The notes: generated from the letters alone by a model not told the origin. Shown: positions 8,694 to 16,702, counted from the stretch's first letter. The stretch is DNA of 40,179 bases from Winogradskya humida (GCF_016862215.1 NZ_BOMN01000107.1:1-40179); one strand, 5' to 3'. Numbers and translations: made by a program.

Positions 8694-9872
8694 ATGTACG
8701 ACGCGATTGTGGTCGGCGCCCGCTGTGCGGGTGCGCCGACCGCCATGTTGCTGGCCCGGCAGGGATACCGGGTGCTGTTGCTGGAACGGGCCGCGGTCGC
8801 CACCGACACGGTCTCCACCCACTACCTGCATCAGCCGGGAGTGCAGCGGCTACGGGAGTGGGGCGTGCTCGACGCGGTCGTCGCGTCCGGGGCGCCGGCG
8901 ATGCGCCGCACGGTCTACGAGGTGGCCGGGATCCGGCTCACCGGGCAGGCCGCCGTGCCGTCCGGTGACAACGCCGCCTACGGTCCGCGCCGGCAGGTTC
9001 TGGACGGCATTCTCACGGAAGCCGCGGCGCAGGCCGGGGTGACCGTACGGATGGGTGCGACCGTGACCGGCCTGCTCGACGACGACGGCTGGGTGAGCGG
9101 GGTCCGCTACACCGCGGGCGGCCGGGAGCACGTCGAACGGTGTGCGCTGGTCATCGGCGCGGACGGGATGCGCTCCACGGTGGCCCGGCTCGCCGGCGCC
9201 CGCTCCTACGCCGAACGCCCCTCCCTGACCTGCATCTACTACACCTACTGGCAGGACCTGCCCGCCGACTTCGAGCTTTACGAGGCCCCGAACCGCTGGG
9301 TCGGGACGGTGCGCACGAACGACGACCTGACCCTGGTCGCCGCGTACTTCCCGCACCACGAGTTCGACGCGGTCCGCAAGGACGCGCAACGGTCGTACCT
9401 GAAGAACATCGCCGGCACCGCACCCGATCTCGCCGGGCGACTGGCCGGGGCGACCCAGGTGGAACGGCTGCGCGCCAAGGGCGACCAGCTCAACTTCCTG
9501 CGGCAGGCGGGCGGGCCGGGCTGGGCTCTCGTCGGCGACGCCGGGCATCACAAGGACTCGATCACGGCACGCGGGATCACCGACGCGTTCGCGCAGGCGG
9601 CGCTGCTGGCGGAGCACCTGCGGGGGGTGCTGCCGGACCGGTCACGGACGGCGGCGGCGCTCCGGGCGTACGGAGAGGAACGTGATGTGCTGCTCGATCC
9701 CGGATATCAGGCGACGCTGCTCACGGCGAAGCTGACGGTGCAGAATGACCGGCTCGCGCTGCTGCGGGCCATCGAGGGGGACCAGGACCTCACCGACCGC
9801 TACTTCGCCGTGGTGGCCGGGGCCCTGCCCGCCGAGGACCTGATCGGCCCGGAACTGCTGGCGAGGCTCTGA
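8694..9872 (+). CDS. FAD-dependent oxidoreductase/monooxygenase
   Basis: A 392-residue flavoprotein related to the geranylgeranyl-reductase/aromatic-hydroxylase superfamily. A Rossmann FAD-binding segment sits at the N-terminus (VVGARCAGAPTAMLLARQGY), a middle VIGADGMRSTVARL matches the DG-type motif, and the second FAD motif GDAGHHKDSITARGITDAF is near residue 280. It has a good ribosome site (GAGGAGG, 7 bases before ATG). It follows the NRPS genes by 20 bp and its stop overlaps the hydrolase start (TGATG), so it belongs to the NRPS operon. It probably oxidises or hydroxylates the aromatic core or the attached amino acid. The motifs do not tell hydroxylase from halogenase or dehydrogenase, although no tryptophan-halogenase WxWxIP motif is seen. 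Confidence 0.85.
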   Translation: MYDAIVVGARCAGAPTAMLLARQGYRVLLLERAAVATDTVSTHYLHQPGVQRLREWGVLDAVVASGAPAMRRTVYEVAGIRLTGQAAVPSGDNAAYGPRRQVLDGILTEAAAQAGVTVRMGATVTGLLDDDGWVSGVRYTAGGREHVERCALVIGADGMRSTVARLAGARSYAERPSLTCIYYTYWQDLPADFELYEAPNRWVGTVRTNDDLTLVAAYFPHHEFDAVRKDAQRSYLKNIAGTAPDLAGRLAGATQVERLRAKGDQLNFLRQAGGPGWALVGDAGHHKDSITARGITDAFAQAALLAEHLRGVLPDRSRTAAALRAYGEERDVLLDPGYQATLLTAKLTVQNDRLALLRAIEGDQDLTDRYFAVVAGALPAEDLIGPELLARL

Positions 9873-10723
9873 TGGCCGTCGCCGATCTCGGGACCGTTCA
9901 GATCCGGTACGACCTGCACGGGCGACCGGACGGGCCACGCGTCGCCCTGTTCTGCGGGCGGGCGATGAGCCGGCGCTTCTGGCACGTGACGCTGGTGCCC
10001 CGGCTCGTCGACGCCGGATACCGGGTGCTGACCCTGGACAACCGGGGCAGCGGCGACACCGTGGCGCCGCCGGGTCCGTACACCGTGGAGCAGCTCGCCG
10101 ACGATGCCGGTGCGCTGCTCGACCGGCTCGGCTGGCAGTCGGTGGCGGTGTGCGGGTTGTCGCTGGGCGGGATGATCGCCGAGCGGGTGGCCGCGACCCG
10201 GCCGGGTGTACGGGCCGCCGTGCTGCTGGCCAGTTCCGGCACGCCGACGACGTTCCAGCGCGCGGTGCTGGCCGCGCATCAGGAGGAGTCGGCGCACGGG
10301 CCGTACGGGCCTGACGTGTCGGCGCTGGTGGAGTTGATGACGACCGTGCCGGCGTACGCCCTGCTGGCCGACGAGCCGATGGCGGCGACCATGCTGGCCC
10401 ACCTGCGGCTGCGCACCGGCGACGGCCGCGGCCCGGTCGACCAGGGCGCGGCGGCGGCCGGCTGGGCCGGGTCGGACCAGCAGCGGGCAGCATGGGCGGC
10501 GATCACCGCACCGGCCCTGCTGGTGGCGTTCGAGCACGACATCCTGTTCCCGCCGCACGCGGTCCGGGCCGCCGCGGAGGAGATCAGCGGTGCCCGCTAC
10601 GCCGAGGTGCCGGGGGTGGCGCACGGCGATGCGCTGGTCCGCGCCGCGGGTGCGATCGGCGACCTGACCACCGGATTCCTGCGGGAAGCCTTCCCGGTGC
10701 CGGCACGGTGGCAAGCGGCCTGA
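9872..10723 (+). CDS. Alpha/beta hydrolase
   Basis: A 283-residue alpha/beta-hydrolase fold protein. The nucleophile elbow is GLSLGGM (Ser97), the acid is probably in the VAFEHDILFP stretch, and the catalytic His is in PGVAHGDAL near the C-terminus. The early LDNRGSGDT segment is typical of the family, which also includes Baeyer-Villiger-lactone hydrolases and thioesterase-like release enzymes. It is the last gene of the NRPS operon, coupled to the flavoprotein by TGATG. Because neither NRPS has a thioesterase domain, this enzyme is a candidate for product release or editing, but a role in tailoring is as likely. A strong bidirectional hairpin follows its stop. Confidence 0.85.
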   Translation: MAVADLGTVQIRYDLHGRPDGPRVALFCGRAMSRRFWHVTLVPRLVDAGYRVLTLDNRGSGDTVAPPGPYTVEQLADDAGALLDRLGWQSVAVCGLSLGGMIAERVAATRPGVRAAVLLASSGTPTTFQRAVLAAHQEESAHGPYGPDVSALVELMTTVPAYALLADEPMAATMLAHLRLRTGDGRGPVDQGAAAAGWAGSDQQRAAWAAITAPALLVAFEHDILFPPHAVRAAAEEISGARYAEVPGVAHGDALVRAAGAIGDLTTGFLREAFPVPARWQAA

Positions 10724-10738
10724 CCTTCACGCACAAGC

Positions 10739-10776
10739 AGAAGCGCCGCGGATCCTTCCGGACCCGCGGCGCTTCT
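10739..10776. terminator. Bidirectional terminator between NRPS and PKS operons
   Basis: A perfect 13-bp stem (AGAAGCGCCGCGG pairing with CCGCGGCGCTTCT) encloses a 12-nt loop and ends in TTCT on one strand and CTGCTTGTG on the other. It lies between the converging stops of the hydrolase and the last monooxygenase gene, so it can serve both operons. Confidence 0.85.
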
Positions 10777-10790
10777 GTGTGAGCCTGGCG

Positions 10791-11111
10791 TCAGCCGACG
10801 GCGGTGTAGTCACCCGCCACCCGGTACACACCGAACGCGTCTCGCCAGCCCGCGTCCTGGTAGGGCCGCAACGGCGCGGTGACCTGCCGGTGGTCGGCGC
10901 CGCGTTCCCACTCGAAGAACGCCTCCTCGCTCTCCCATTCGGACAGCACGACGAAGGAATCGGGCTTGTCGACGCCGCTGAGCAGCTCGTTGCGCAGCAG
11001 GCCGGGCGTGCCCAGCAGCGCCTCGCTGATCTGGTGGTAGACCCGGGCGACCGCGTCGGGTGAGTCCGCCGGGGCGGTCGCGTAGAGCAGGACGCGTACC
11101 CGGGTGGTCAC
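10791..11111 (-). CDS. Antibiotic biosynthesis monooxygenase (ABM family)
   Basis: A 106-residue single-domain protein of the cofactor-free ABM fold (ferredoxin-like dimer), related to quinone-forming monooxygenases of type II PKS clusters. Visible family features are the opening RVRVLLYATAPA, the central VVLSEWESEEAFFEWERG and the C-terminal VYRVAGDYTAVG. It is the last gene of the ten-gene PKS operon and overlaps the preceding ABM gene by ATGA. Enzymes of this kind usually oxidise an anthrone or naphthacenone to the quinone. With a second ABM and a DUF1772 protein in the same operon, the exact step cannot be assigned from sequence. Confidence 0.85.
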   Translation of the reverse strand: MTTRVRVLLYATAPADSPDAVARVYHQISEALLGTPGLLRNELLSGVDKPDSFVVLSEWESEEAFFEWERGADHRQVTAPLRPYQDAGWRDAFGVYRVAGDYTAVG

Positions 11112-11419
11112 GAGGCCGCCGCACCCGGCAGGTCCGCGAGCACCGTCGCCGTCGCCATGCTGCCCCGCAACCGGAACGGGTGCAGGGTGCGGCGGTGGAC
11201 GAGGTGTTCGGGGCTCTGCTCGTAGTCACGGAACGACTTCTCGTCGGTCCAGTCGCTGATGATGTGATAGATGCCGGGCTCGTCCTCGCCGCGGCACAGC
11301 CACTGGCCCAGGTTGGCGCGCTGACCGGTGATCACACCGGCGCCCTCGTGCCACGCCCTCTCGAAGCCGTCGCCGGCGCCGGGGTGCACCTCCATGCGCA
11401 GCAGTACGCGGAACGTCAT
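11108..11419 (-). CDS. Antibiotic biosynthesis monooxygenase-like protein (second copy)
   Basis: A 103-residue small alpha-beta barrel protein. It starts MTFRVLLRMEVHPGAGDGFE, continues with the strand YHIISDWTDEKSFRDYEQSP and ends PFRLRGSMATATVLADL, a pattern seen in ABM-type proteins next to minimal PKS genes. Both ends are fixed by overlaps: its ATG overlaps the ketoreductase stop and its stop overlaps the next ABM start (ATGA each). Its sequence differs enough from the neighbouring ABM that the two are not a recent duplication. Proteins like this act either as oxygenases on the nascent polycycle or as cyclase partners; which applies here is open. Confidence 0.82.
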   Translation of the reverse strand: MTFRVLLRMEVHPGAGDGFERAWHEGAGVITGQRANLGQWLCRGEDEPGIYHIISDWTDEKSFRDYEQSPEHLVHRRTLHPFRLRGSMATATVLADLPGAAAS

Positions 11420-12150
11420 CAGATTCCTCCGTCCACATTGATGGTCTCGCCGGTGATGTATCCGGACAGGTCGCTGGCGAGGAACAGCACCGCGCCGGCG
11501 ATCTCGTCGGTGCGGCCGAGGCGGCGCAGCGCCGTCATCGACTCGTACTTCGCGAGGATCTCGGGCGTGAGCTCGGCCTCGGTGGCGATGACACCGGGCG
11601 CGACGACGTTGATCCGGATCCCCCGCGGGCCGAGCTCCTTGCACAGCGAGCGGGTGAGCCCCGCGAGCCCGGCCTTGGCGGCGGTGTAGTGCGCCCGCAG
11701 CGGGATGCCGACGGTGGCGACCCGCGACCCGACGTTGATCACGGACGCGGAGTCGCCGAACAGCGCCAGTGACTTCTGGATGACCAGGTACGCCGCGGTG
11801 AGGTTGGTGTCGAGGACCCGCGCCCACTCCCCGGCCTCGAGCTTGTCGAACGGGACGTGGCTGATCACCCCGGCGTTGTTGACGACGATGTCCAGGCCAC
11901 CGAGGCGGACCTGGCATTCCTCGATCAGCCGGTCGATGTCGGCCGGGACGCTGACATCGGCACGGACCAGGTGGTGCTCGCCGGGGAGTTCCTTGAGTTC
12001 GCGGGCGAGTGATTCGACGTGCTCGCCCTCGCTGCGGTAACACGTGACGACGTCCGCGCCGGCCGCCGCCAGGGCCAGCACGATGCCGCGGCCGATGCCG
12101 CGCGTGCCACCGGTGACCAGCGCTTTCTTTCCTGCCAGGGAGATACTCAT
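11419..12150 (-). CDS. SDR-family polyketide ketoreductase
   Basis: A 243-residue short-chain dehydrogenase/reductase. From the ATG at 12150 the NAD(P) motif TGGTRGIG is at 13-20, NNAG at 91-94, and the catalytic set is Asn116, Ser142, Tyr155 and Lys159 (YTAAK). A longer reading from 12186 exists, but GAAAGG lies about nine bases before the 12150 start and the SDR fold begins there. In pentangular and angucycline-like pathways an SDR in this position reduces one ketone of the poly-beta-ketone or cyclised intermediate. Its stop overlaps the next gene by ATGA. It is far more like FabG-type PKS ketoreductases than sugar epimerases. Confidence 0.9.
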   Translation of the reverse strand: MSISLAGKKALVTGGTRGIGRGIVLALAAAGADVVTCYRSEGEHVESLARELKELPGEHHLVRADVSVPADIDRLIEECQVRLGGLDIVVNNAGVISHVPFDKLEAGEWARVLDTNLTAAYLVIQKSLALFGDSASVINVGSRVATVGIPLRAHYTAAKAGLAGLTRSLCKELGPRGIRINVVAPGVIATEAELTPEILAKYESMTALRRLGRTDEIAGAVLFLASDLSGYITGETINVDGGI

Positions 12151-12175
12151 GGGTGACTGCCTTTCGTCGTACGGG

Positions 12176-12643
12176 TCAGGAGGCAAGTGCGGCGACGGCC
12201 GCGAGGATGTTGACTGCGAACGCCGACAGCGCGGCGACCGTGCGGGTGAGGTTCCAGCGCTGCCACCGGCGGCGCGGGTCGACCGTGGCCCAGTCGGCCG
12301 GTTCGTCGTCCGGGTCGAGCCGGCTGACGAACTTGTTGACCGGCACGTTGCGCGTGATGGAGATGGCCATGACGGTGCCGAGCAGCACCGCGGCGGTCAG
12401 GTACCAGTCACGGGCCGCGGGCGGCCCGGTGATCGCGAGGGTCACGTCCAGCAGCAGGCTGAGCCCGTTCAGGATCGGCATCGCCGGGTCGTAGCGCGGC
12501 CACATGAACTGGACCATCCGCACGTACTGCGGGTAGCTCGAGACCACCATGAGCGGGACCACGCCGATCACCGTCGCGAGCATGATGCCCGCGGCGACGC
12601 CGTTGGTCAGCGCGGGCAGTGCGGCCAGGGCCGGCACCCTCAT
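12176..12643 (-). CDS. DUF1772 membrane protein (anthrone-oxygenase-like)
   Basis: A 155-residue membrane protein with about four hydrophobic segments: near residues 5-25, 50-68, 77-95 and at the C-terminal end. The ATG at 12643 is fixed by ATGA overlap with the cyclase stop; upstream in-frame sequence is an antisense shadow of the cyclase. The stretch RNVPVNKFVSRLDP after the third segment matches the N-x-P-x-N feature of DUF1772 proteins. In fungi this family includes anthrone oxygenases (established knowledge), so an oxidation at the membrane is plausible here. It sits between the aromatase/cyclase and ketoreductase genes in a tightly coupled PKS operon, which argues for a direct role in the pathway. 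Confidence 0.8.
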   Translation of the reverse strand: MRVPALAALPALTNGVAAGIMLATVIGVVPLMVVSSYPQYVRMVQFMWPRYDPAMPILNGLSLLLDVTLAITGPPAARDWYLTAAVLLGTVMAISITRNVPVNKFVSRLDPDDEPADWATVDPRRRWQRWNLTRTVAALSAFAVNILAAVAALAS

Positions 12644-13128
12644 GCCGGGCTCCGCACGGGACGCCCGAGCCGGGCGGTGGCGGAACGGGCGCTCTCGATG
12701 ATCCGCTTGATCCGGGCCATCTCGTGCACGGTGTTCGCGTTGATCCGCTCGGTCATCGTCGCGTCGTCGACGGGCGCGGTGGGCTTCATCGCGAAGTCCT
12801 GCACCCACCGCATCCGCACGCCGCCGTCGACCTGCTCGTAACTCCAGCGAATGTTCATGTATTCGAACGGGCCCGGCTCGACGCGGCGCGCGCTGACCGT
12901 CCACGTGCTGCGGTCCGGGGTGCGCTCGGACACCCAGCTCCAGGTCTTGCCGTTCTCGTCGGGGTGCTTGGTGAGCCGGAACAGCACGGTGTCGCCGTCG
13001 GTGCGCAGGATCTCGGCGTCGGCGTACTCCCCGAACAGCCGCGGCCAGGACGTGACGTCGTTGGTCATGTGCCAGATGCGGGTGAGCGACGCGTCGATGA
13101 CGATGCTGTTGTCGGTGTGCCCGGGCAT
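12640..13128 (-). CDS. Polyketide aromatase/cyclase, SRPBCC (WhiE-VI/TcmN-like)
   Basis: A 162-residue single START/SRPBCC domain protein. The stretches DVTSWPRLFGEYADAEIL, FRLTKHPDENGKTWSWVSER, RVEPGPFEYMNIRWSYE and MRWVQDFAMKPTAPVDD are the hallmarks of spore-pigment (WhiE ORF VI) and pentangular-type first-ring cyclases. Such enzymes hold the ACP-bound poly-beta-ketone and direct the first aldol cyclisation and aromatisation. The gene overlaps the ACP upstream and DUF1772 downstream, both by ATGA. Being monodomain, it points to non-reduced-type first-ring folding, with the SDR acting later or elsewhere on the chain; this is an inference from family behaviour. Confidence 0.92.
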   Translation of the reverse strand: MPGHTDNSIVIDASLTRIWHMTNDVTSWPRLFGEYADAEILRTDGDTVLFRLTKHPDENGKTWSWVSERTPDRSTWTVSARRVEPGPFEYMNIRWSYEQVDGGVRMRWVQDFAMKPTAPVDDATMTERINANTVHEMARIKRIIESARSATARLGRPVRSPA

Positions 13129-13385
13129 CAGGCCACCGCCACGAGCGTGCGGTTGACCCAGGTCAGGATGTCGCCGGGGGTGTCGAGCGTGTCGAGGACC
13201 TCGTCGGGCGTGACGACGCCGTATCGGTGCCGCAGCGCGGCCGCCAGCTCCAGCTTGGCGAGCGAGTCGACGCCGATGTCGACCAGGGGGATGTCGCGGA
13301 TGTCGCGGTCCAGGTCGACGGAGTCGTCGTCGCCGATCGTCTCGCGGATGAGGTCGGTCAGCTCGCCGATGGTGTGCGTGGACAT
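13128..13385 (-). CDS. Type II PKS acyl carrier protein
   Basis: An 85-residue ACP with the phosphopantetheine site IGVDSLAKLEL (Ser41) and a second-helix region rich in Leu and Ala. It holds the growing poly-beta-ketone chain made by the KS/CLF pair. The ATG at 13385 has GAAGGGAA upstream, and this start gives the normal ACP length. The stop overlaps the aromatase/cyclase start by ATGA. Unlike most genes of the operon it is not coupled to the gene before it: about 100 bp containing a duplicated hairpin unit separates it from KS-beta. Confidence 0.95.
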   Translation of the reverse strand: MSTHTIGELTDLIRETIGDDDSVDLDRDIRDIPLVDIGVDSLAKLELAAALRHRYGVVTPDEVLDTLDTPGDILTWVNRTLVAVA

Positions 13386-13398
13386 GGTCGGTTCCCTT

Positions 13399-13468
13399 CG
13401 GAGCGGGGTGGTCCGGACGCCGGGGCGGCCGTCCGGAGCGGGGTGGTCCGGACGCCGGGGCGGCCGTC
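13399..13468. repeat. 35-bp tandem duplication with hairpins, between KS-beta and ACP genes
   Basis: Two exact 35-bp copies lie head to tail (13399-13433 and 13434-13468), with a third copy beginning after them. Each copy completes a 7-bp stem TCCGGAC/GTCCGGA around a 12-nt loop (13412-13437 and 13447-13472). The repeat fills nearly all of the only non-overlapping gap in the KS-to-ABM part of the PKS operon. Confidence 0.9.
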
Positions 13469-13483
13469 CGGAGCCGGGGTTCT

Positions 13484-14683
13484 TCAACCGGCGGGGGCGG
13501 TCAGGACGACGGCGGCGTTGAAGCCGCCGGCGCCGCGGGCGATGACGAGCGCGCACTGGACGGAGCCGAAGCGCGGCAGGTCGCGGACGAGGTCGATGGG
13601 GCAGTCGGGGCTGACGTCGGTGACGCCGGCCGTGGGCGGGATGAGGTCGTGATGGATGGCCAGGGCGGCCGTGGCCACGTCGAGCGACGCACCCCCGGCG
13701 TAGAGCCGTCCGGTGAGGGTCTTGGGGACGGTGACCGGCACCTCGCCCGCGCCGAACACCGCGGCGATGGCCTCCGCCTCGGCGCGGTCCGCGTCGCGGG
13801 TTCCGGCGCCGTCGGCGAACACGACGTCGATGTCGGCGGGGCCGAGCCCGGCGTCGCGCAGGGCACCGCGGATGGCCGCGGTCAGCGCCGGCGGCCGCGG
13901 CGAGCCCGGCGGCGGGTCGAAGCTGGCGGCGTACCCGGCCAGATCGGCATAGCGGCGGGCGCCACGACCGCGGGCGTGCCCTGCGTCCTCCAGAACGATC
14001 ATGGCGCCACCCTCACCGGGAACGTATCCGGCGGCCCGCCGGTCGAACGGCAGGTAGGCGGTGCCCGGGTCGGTCCCCTCGCTGATCGCGCCGTTCCCGG
14101 CCTGACACAGCAGGGCGTACGGCGACAGCGGCGCCTCGGTCCCACCGGAGATCACCACGGGGGTGTCGTCGCGCAGGACCCGGCGGGCCTGGCCGAGCGC
14201 GTCGAGCCCGGCGGCCTGTTCGGAGACGAGCACGCCGCACGGCCCCTTGGCCTGGTGCCGGATGGAGACCTGCCCGGTGGTGGCCGCGTAGAACCAGGCG
14301 ATCGACTGGTACGCCCCGACGTGGTCCGGCCCCTGCGCCCACAGTTTCTGGATCTCCCGCTGGCCGAACTCGTTGCCGCCCGAGGACGCGGCGGTGACCA
14401 CCCCGAGATCGAACGGACCGAGCTCGGCCGGGTCCAGGCCCGCGTCGGCGAGGGCGAGGGCACTGCCGCGCAACGCCAGCTGCGTCCATCGGTCGGTCTG
14501 CACGGCGATACGGCCCGGTACGCCGGCAGCCCGCTCGCCGCTGACGACGCCGCCGACGCGGACGGCGTGGCCCTCGGGCAGCCGGCTCAGCCCGGAACGC
14601 CCGGTGAGGGTCGCGGGCCAGTAGACGTCCGCGCCGACGCCGTTGGGCGCGACGATGCCGAGGCCGGTGATCGTGGCGGTCAT
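13484..14683 (-). CDS. Type II PKS ketosynthase beta / chain length factor
   Basis: A 399-residue ketosynthase-like protein in which the active Cys is replaced by Gln (VSEQAAGLDAL, Gln156), the classical mark of a chain length factor. It pairs with KS-alpha to form the elongating heterodimer and sets the chain length. The C-terminal region keeps the fold (GAGTRDADRAEAEAI, PKTLTGRLYAGGASLDV) without the catalytic His pattern of KS-alpha. Its ATG overlaps the KS-alpha stop (ATGA). Chain length cannot be read by eye. The company of WhiE-II/VI/VII-like proteins suggests a long chain (C24-like, pentangular or spore-pigment group), which is an inference. Confidence 0.95.
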   Translation of the reverse strand: MTATITGLGIVAPNGVGADVYWPATLTGRSGLSRLPEGHAVRVGGVVSGERAAGVPGRIAVQTDRWTQLALRGSALALADAGLDPAELGPFDLGVVTAASSGGNEFGQREIQKLWAQGPDHVGAYQSIAWFYAATTGQVSIRHQAKGPCGVLVSEQAAGLDALGQARRVLRDDTPVVISGGTEAPLSPYALLCQAGNGAISEGTDPGTAYLPFDRRAAGYVPGEGGAMIVLEDAGHARGRGARRYADLAGYAASFDPPPGSPRPPALTAAIRGALRDAGLGPADIDVVFADGAGTRDADRAEAEAIAAVFGAGEVPVTVPKTLTGRLYAGGASLDVATAALAIHHDLIPPTAGVTDVSPDCPIDLVRDLPRFGSVQCALVIARGAGGFNAAVVLTAPAG

Positions 14684-15939
14684 CGGGTCACCCCCGGACG
14701 GGTTAGCAGGACGGCGCTCTGGAACCCGCCGAAGCCGCTCCCGACGCTCAGCACGGCGTCGAGTCGCTGGTCACGGGCGGTGTGCGGCACATAGTCGAGG
14801 TCGCACTGCGGATCGGCGACGTCGAGGTTCGCGGTGGGTGGCACCACCTGGTGCTCCAGGGCGAGGGCGCAGGCGGCGAGCTCGATCGCCCCGATGGCGC
14901 CCAGGGAATGACCGACCATGGACTTGATGGAACTCATGGGTACGCGGTATGCGTGCGCGCCCAGGCTCCGCTTGACGGCAGCCGTCTCGTGGCGGTCGTT
15001 CTGCCTCGTCCCGGAGCCGTGCGCATTGACATAATCGACATCCTCGGCGGCCAGCCCGGCGCGACGTAGTGCCACGTCGATGGCCTCGGACATCTCCCGT
15101 CCGTCGGGGCGCAGACCGGTCATGTGGAACGCGTTGCCGCGCCCGGCGTACCCCCCGAACTCCGCGTAGACGTGGGCGCCGCGGCGCTCGGCGGCACCGG
15201 CCTCCTCCAGGACGAAGAACGCCGAGCCCTCGCCGAGGACGAACCCGTCACGGCGGTCGTCGAACGGCCGGGACGCGTGTTCCGGGTCGTCGTTGTTGGC
15301 CGAGGTGGCCTTGATGGCGTCGAAACAGGCGACGCTGATCGGCGAGATGGGTGCCTCCGCGGCGCCCCCGACCACGACGTCGGCGCTGCCCTCCGCGATC
15401 AGCCGCGCCGCGTGCGCGACCGCGTCGAGCCCGGACGTGCAGCCGGTGGAGATGACCGCGGCGGGACCCTCAGCGCCGGTCAGCCACGCGACCTCACGGG
15501 CGAGGCTGCTGGGGACCAGGTAGTCGTAGAGGAACGGCGCCGCCCGGGCCGGGTCGACGAGCCAGTCCCGGCCGTCCGCGCTGACCAGCCGGTAGTTGTC
15601 CTCGAGACGGGTGGTGCAGCCCACGGCACTGCCGACGACGCTGGCGATCCGCGCGGGGTCGAGCGCGGTGGTGTCGAGACCGCTGTCGGCGAGGGCCTCC
15701 GCGGCGGCGGCCACGGCGAACTGGGCGACGCGGTCGAGCCGTCCGGCGTCGGCGATCCCGGCCTCGGCGGGGTCGAAGTCGCACTCGGCGGCGATCCGGG
15801 AGCGGAAACCGGTGGCGTCGAAGAGGCTGATCGCGCGGGTCGCCGTACGCCCATCGGTGATCATCTTCCAGAACGCCTTGGTGCCGATCCCGCCGGGTGC
15901 GACGACGCCGATGCCGGTCAGGACCACCCGGCGGTTCAC
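14680..15939 (-). CDS. Type II PKS ketosynthase alpha
   Basis: A 419-residue ketosynthase with a full catalytic set: Cys167 in STGCTSGLDAV, His307 in NAHGSGTRQND and His344 in VGHSLGAIG. It carries out decarboxylative condensation of malonyl units on the ACP. The start is GTG at 15939, overlapping the cupin stop as GTGA; an SD-like stretch lies inside the cupin end. KS-alpha, KS-beta and ACP are in the standard order. No dedicated starter gene set (KSIII, acyltransferase or CoA ligase) is in the window, so an acetate starter is the simplest reading. Confidence 0.97.
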   Translation of the reverse strand: MNRRVVLTGIGVVAPGGIGTKAFWKMITDGRTATRAISLFDATGFRSRIAAECDFDPAEAGIADAGRLDRVAQFAVAAAAEALADSGLDTTALDPARIASVVGSAVGCTTRLEDNYRLVSADGRDWLVDPARAAPFLYDYLVPSSLAREVAWLTGAEGPAAVISTGCTSGLDAVAHAARLIAEGSADVVVGGAAEAPISPISVACFDAIKATSANNDDPEHASRPFDDRRDGFVLGEGSAFFVLEEAGAAERRGAHVYAEFGGYAGRGNAFHMTGLRPDGREMSEAIDVALRRAGLAAEDVDYVNAHGSGTRQNDRHETAAVKRSLGAHAYRVPMSSIKSMVGHSLGAIGAIELAACALALEHQVVPPTANLDVADPQCDLDYVPHTARDQRLDAVLSVGSGFGGFQSAVLLTRPGVTR

Positions 15940-16355
15940 CGTCCACCCCCGACCGGCGTGTGCGGCAGGCCCGGGTTCGGCAGCTCCTCGGTGTCGACGT
16001 GGCCCAGCTTCGGGTCGGGGGCCAGCGGAGCGCAGTGGAACACCAGGTGCGCCGGGCCGTCACCGGTGTTCTCGACGCGGTGGCGCTGCCCGATCGGCAC
16101 GAGAACCCCCTCGTCGGCGGCGAGCTCGACCGGCTCGCCCTCGATGCGGACGGTCACCGTGCCGCTGACGACATAGAGAAATTCCTCGGAGTACGGGTGC
16201 AGGTGCTCGGCGACGAACTCGGCGGGCTCGAGGCGTACCGTCCCGAGAAAGCCGGAGGTCGCACCGGCCGTGGCCGGGCCGAGCAGCACCCGCAGGTCGC
16301 CGCCGCGCCGGCGGTTCGGGGTGACGTCGTGGGCACGGACAGCTTTGCTGGTCAT
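15936..16355 (-). CDS. Cupin-domain protein of type II PKS clusters (WhiE-II-like)
   Basis: A 139-residue protein with a single cupin barrel. Motif 1 is HLHPYSEEFLYVVSGTVTV and motif 2 is GVLVPIGQRHRVENTGDGPAHLVF, with His/Glu ligands in place for a metal. Cupins in this position, just ahead of KS-alpha, are typical of spore-pigment and pentangular clusters, and the PNRRRGGDLRVLLGP opening is characteristic. The ATG at 16355 has GGGAA five bases upstream; a longer form from 16394 would overlap the cyclase gene by 13 nt. The biochemical role of this group is poorly known: it may aid cyclisation or oxidation. Confidence 0.87.
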   Translation of the reverse strand: MTSKAVRAHDVTPNRRRGGDLRVLLGPATAGATSGFLGTVRLEPAEFVAEHLHPYSEEFLYVVSGTVTVRIEGEPVELAADEGVLVPIGQRHRVENTGDGPAHLVFHCAPLAPDPKLGHVDTEELPNPGLPHTPVGGGR

Positions 16356-16381
16356 GACGGTTCCCAGGGAGGTCGGGGCGC

Positions 16382-16702
16382 TCACGGGCGCCACTCGTAG
16401 AACGGGGTGGCCATCGCGTCGCGGGGCCCGCGCCAGGACGGGTGGTACGGGCTGACGAACTCGGCGAGGCCGCGGTCGATGTGCTGGAACAGCTCGCCGC
16501 GGCGCACCTCGTCCACCTTGGCCGGGACGTCGTTGTCGGCCTCGACGAGATGGAAGTACAGGTCGTGGAAGCTGTAGAGGGTCCGCCGGGTCACGCCCAC
16601 CAGATGCGGAAGCTCACCCGCGTCGGACTCGGCGAAGAGCTCGGCGACCCGGTCCTGGTGGCGTGGATCCAGCCGGGCGACGATCAGGCTGCGGTGCGCC
16701 AT
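16382..16702 (-). CDS. TcmI-family polyketide cyclase (WhiE-VII-like)
   Basis: A 106-residue TcmI-type cyclase. The family signs are MAHRSLIVARLDP at the start, the central GVTRRTLYSFHDLYFHLVE and the end SWRGPRDAMATPFYEW. These small ferredoxin-like-fold dimers close later rings of the polyketide (for TcmI, the last ring of tetracenomycin F1). It is the first gene of the ten-gene PKS operon and has the best ribosome site in it, AAAGGAGGAA directly upstream of the ATG at 16702. With the SRPBCC cyclase and the cupin it makes a cyclisation set like that of whiE. Confidence 0.92.
   Translation of the reverse strand: MAHRSLIVARLDPRHQDRVAELFAESDAGELPHLVGVTRRTLYSFHDLYFHLVEADNDVPAKVDEVRRGELFQHIDRGLAEFVSPYHPSWRGPRDAMATPFYEWRP

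Noticed and set aside
12176..12904. Longer start (12904) for the DUF1772 protein
   Set aside because: The extra 87 residues are an Arg-rich antisense-like stretch over the cyclase gene; ATG 12643 gives an ATGA overlap and the family's length.
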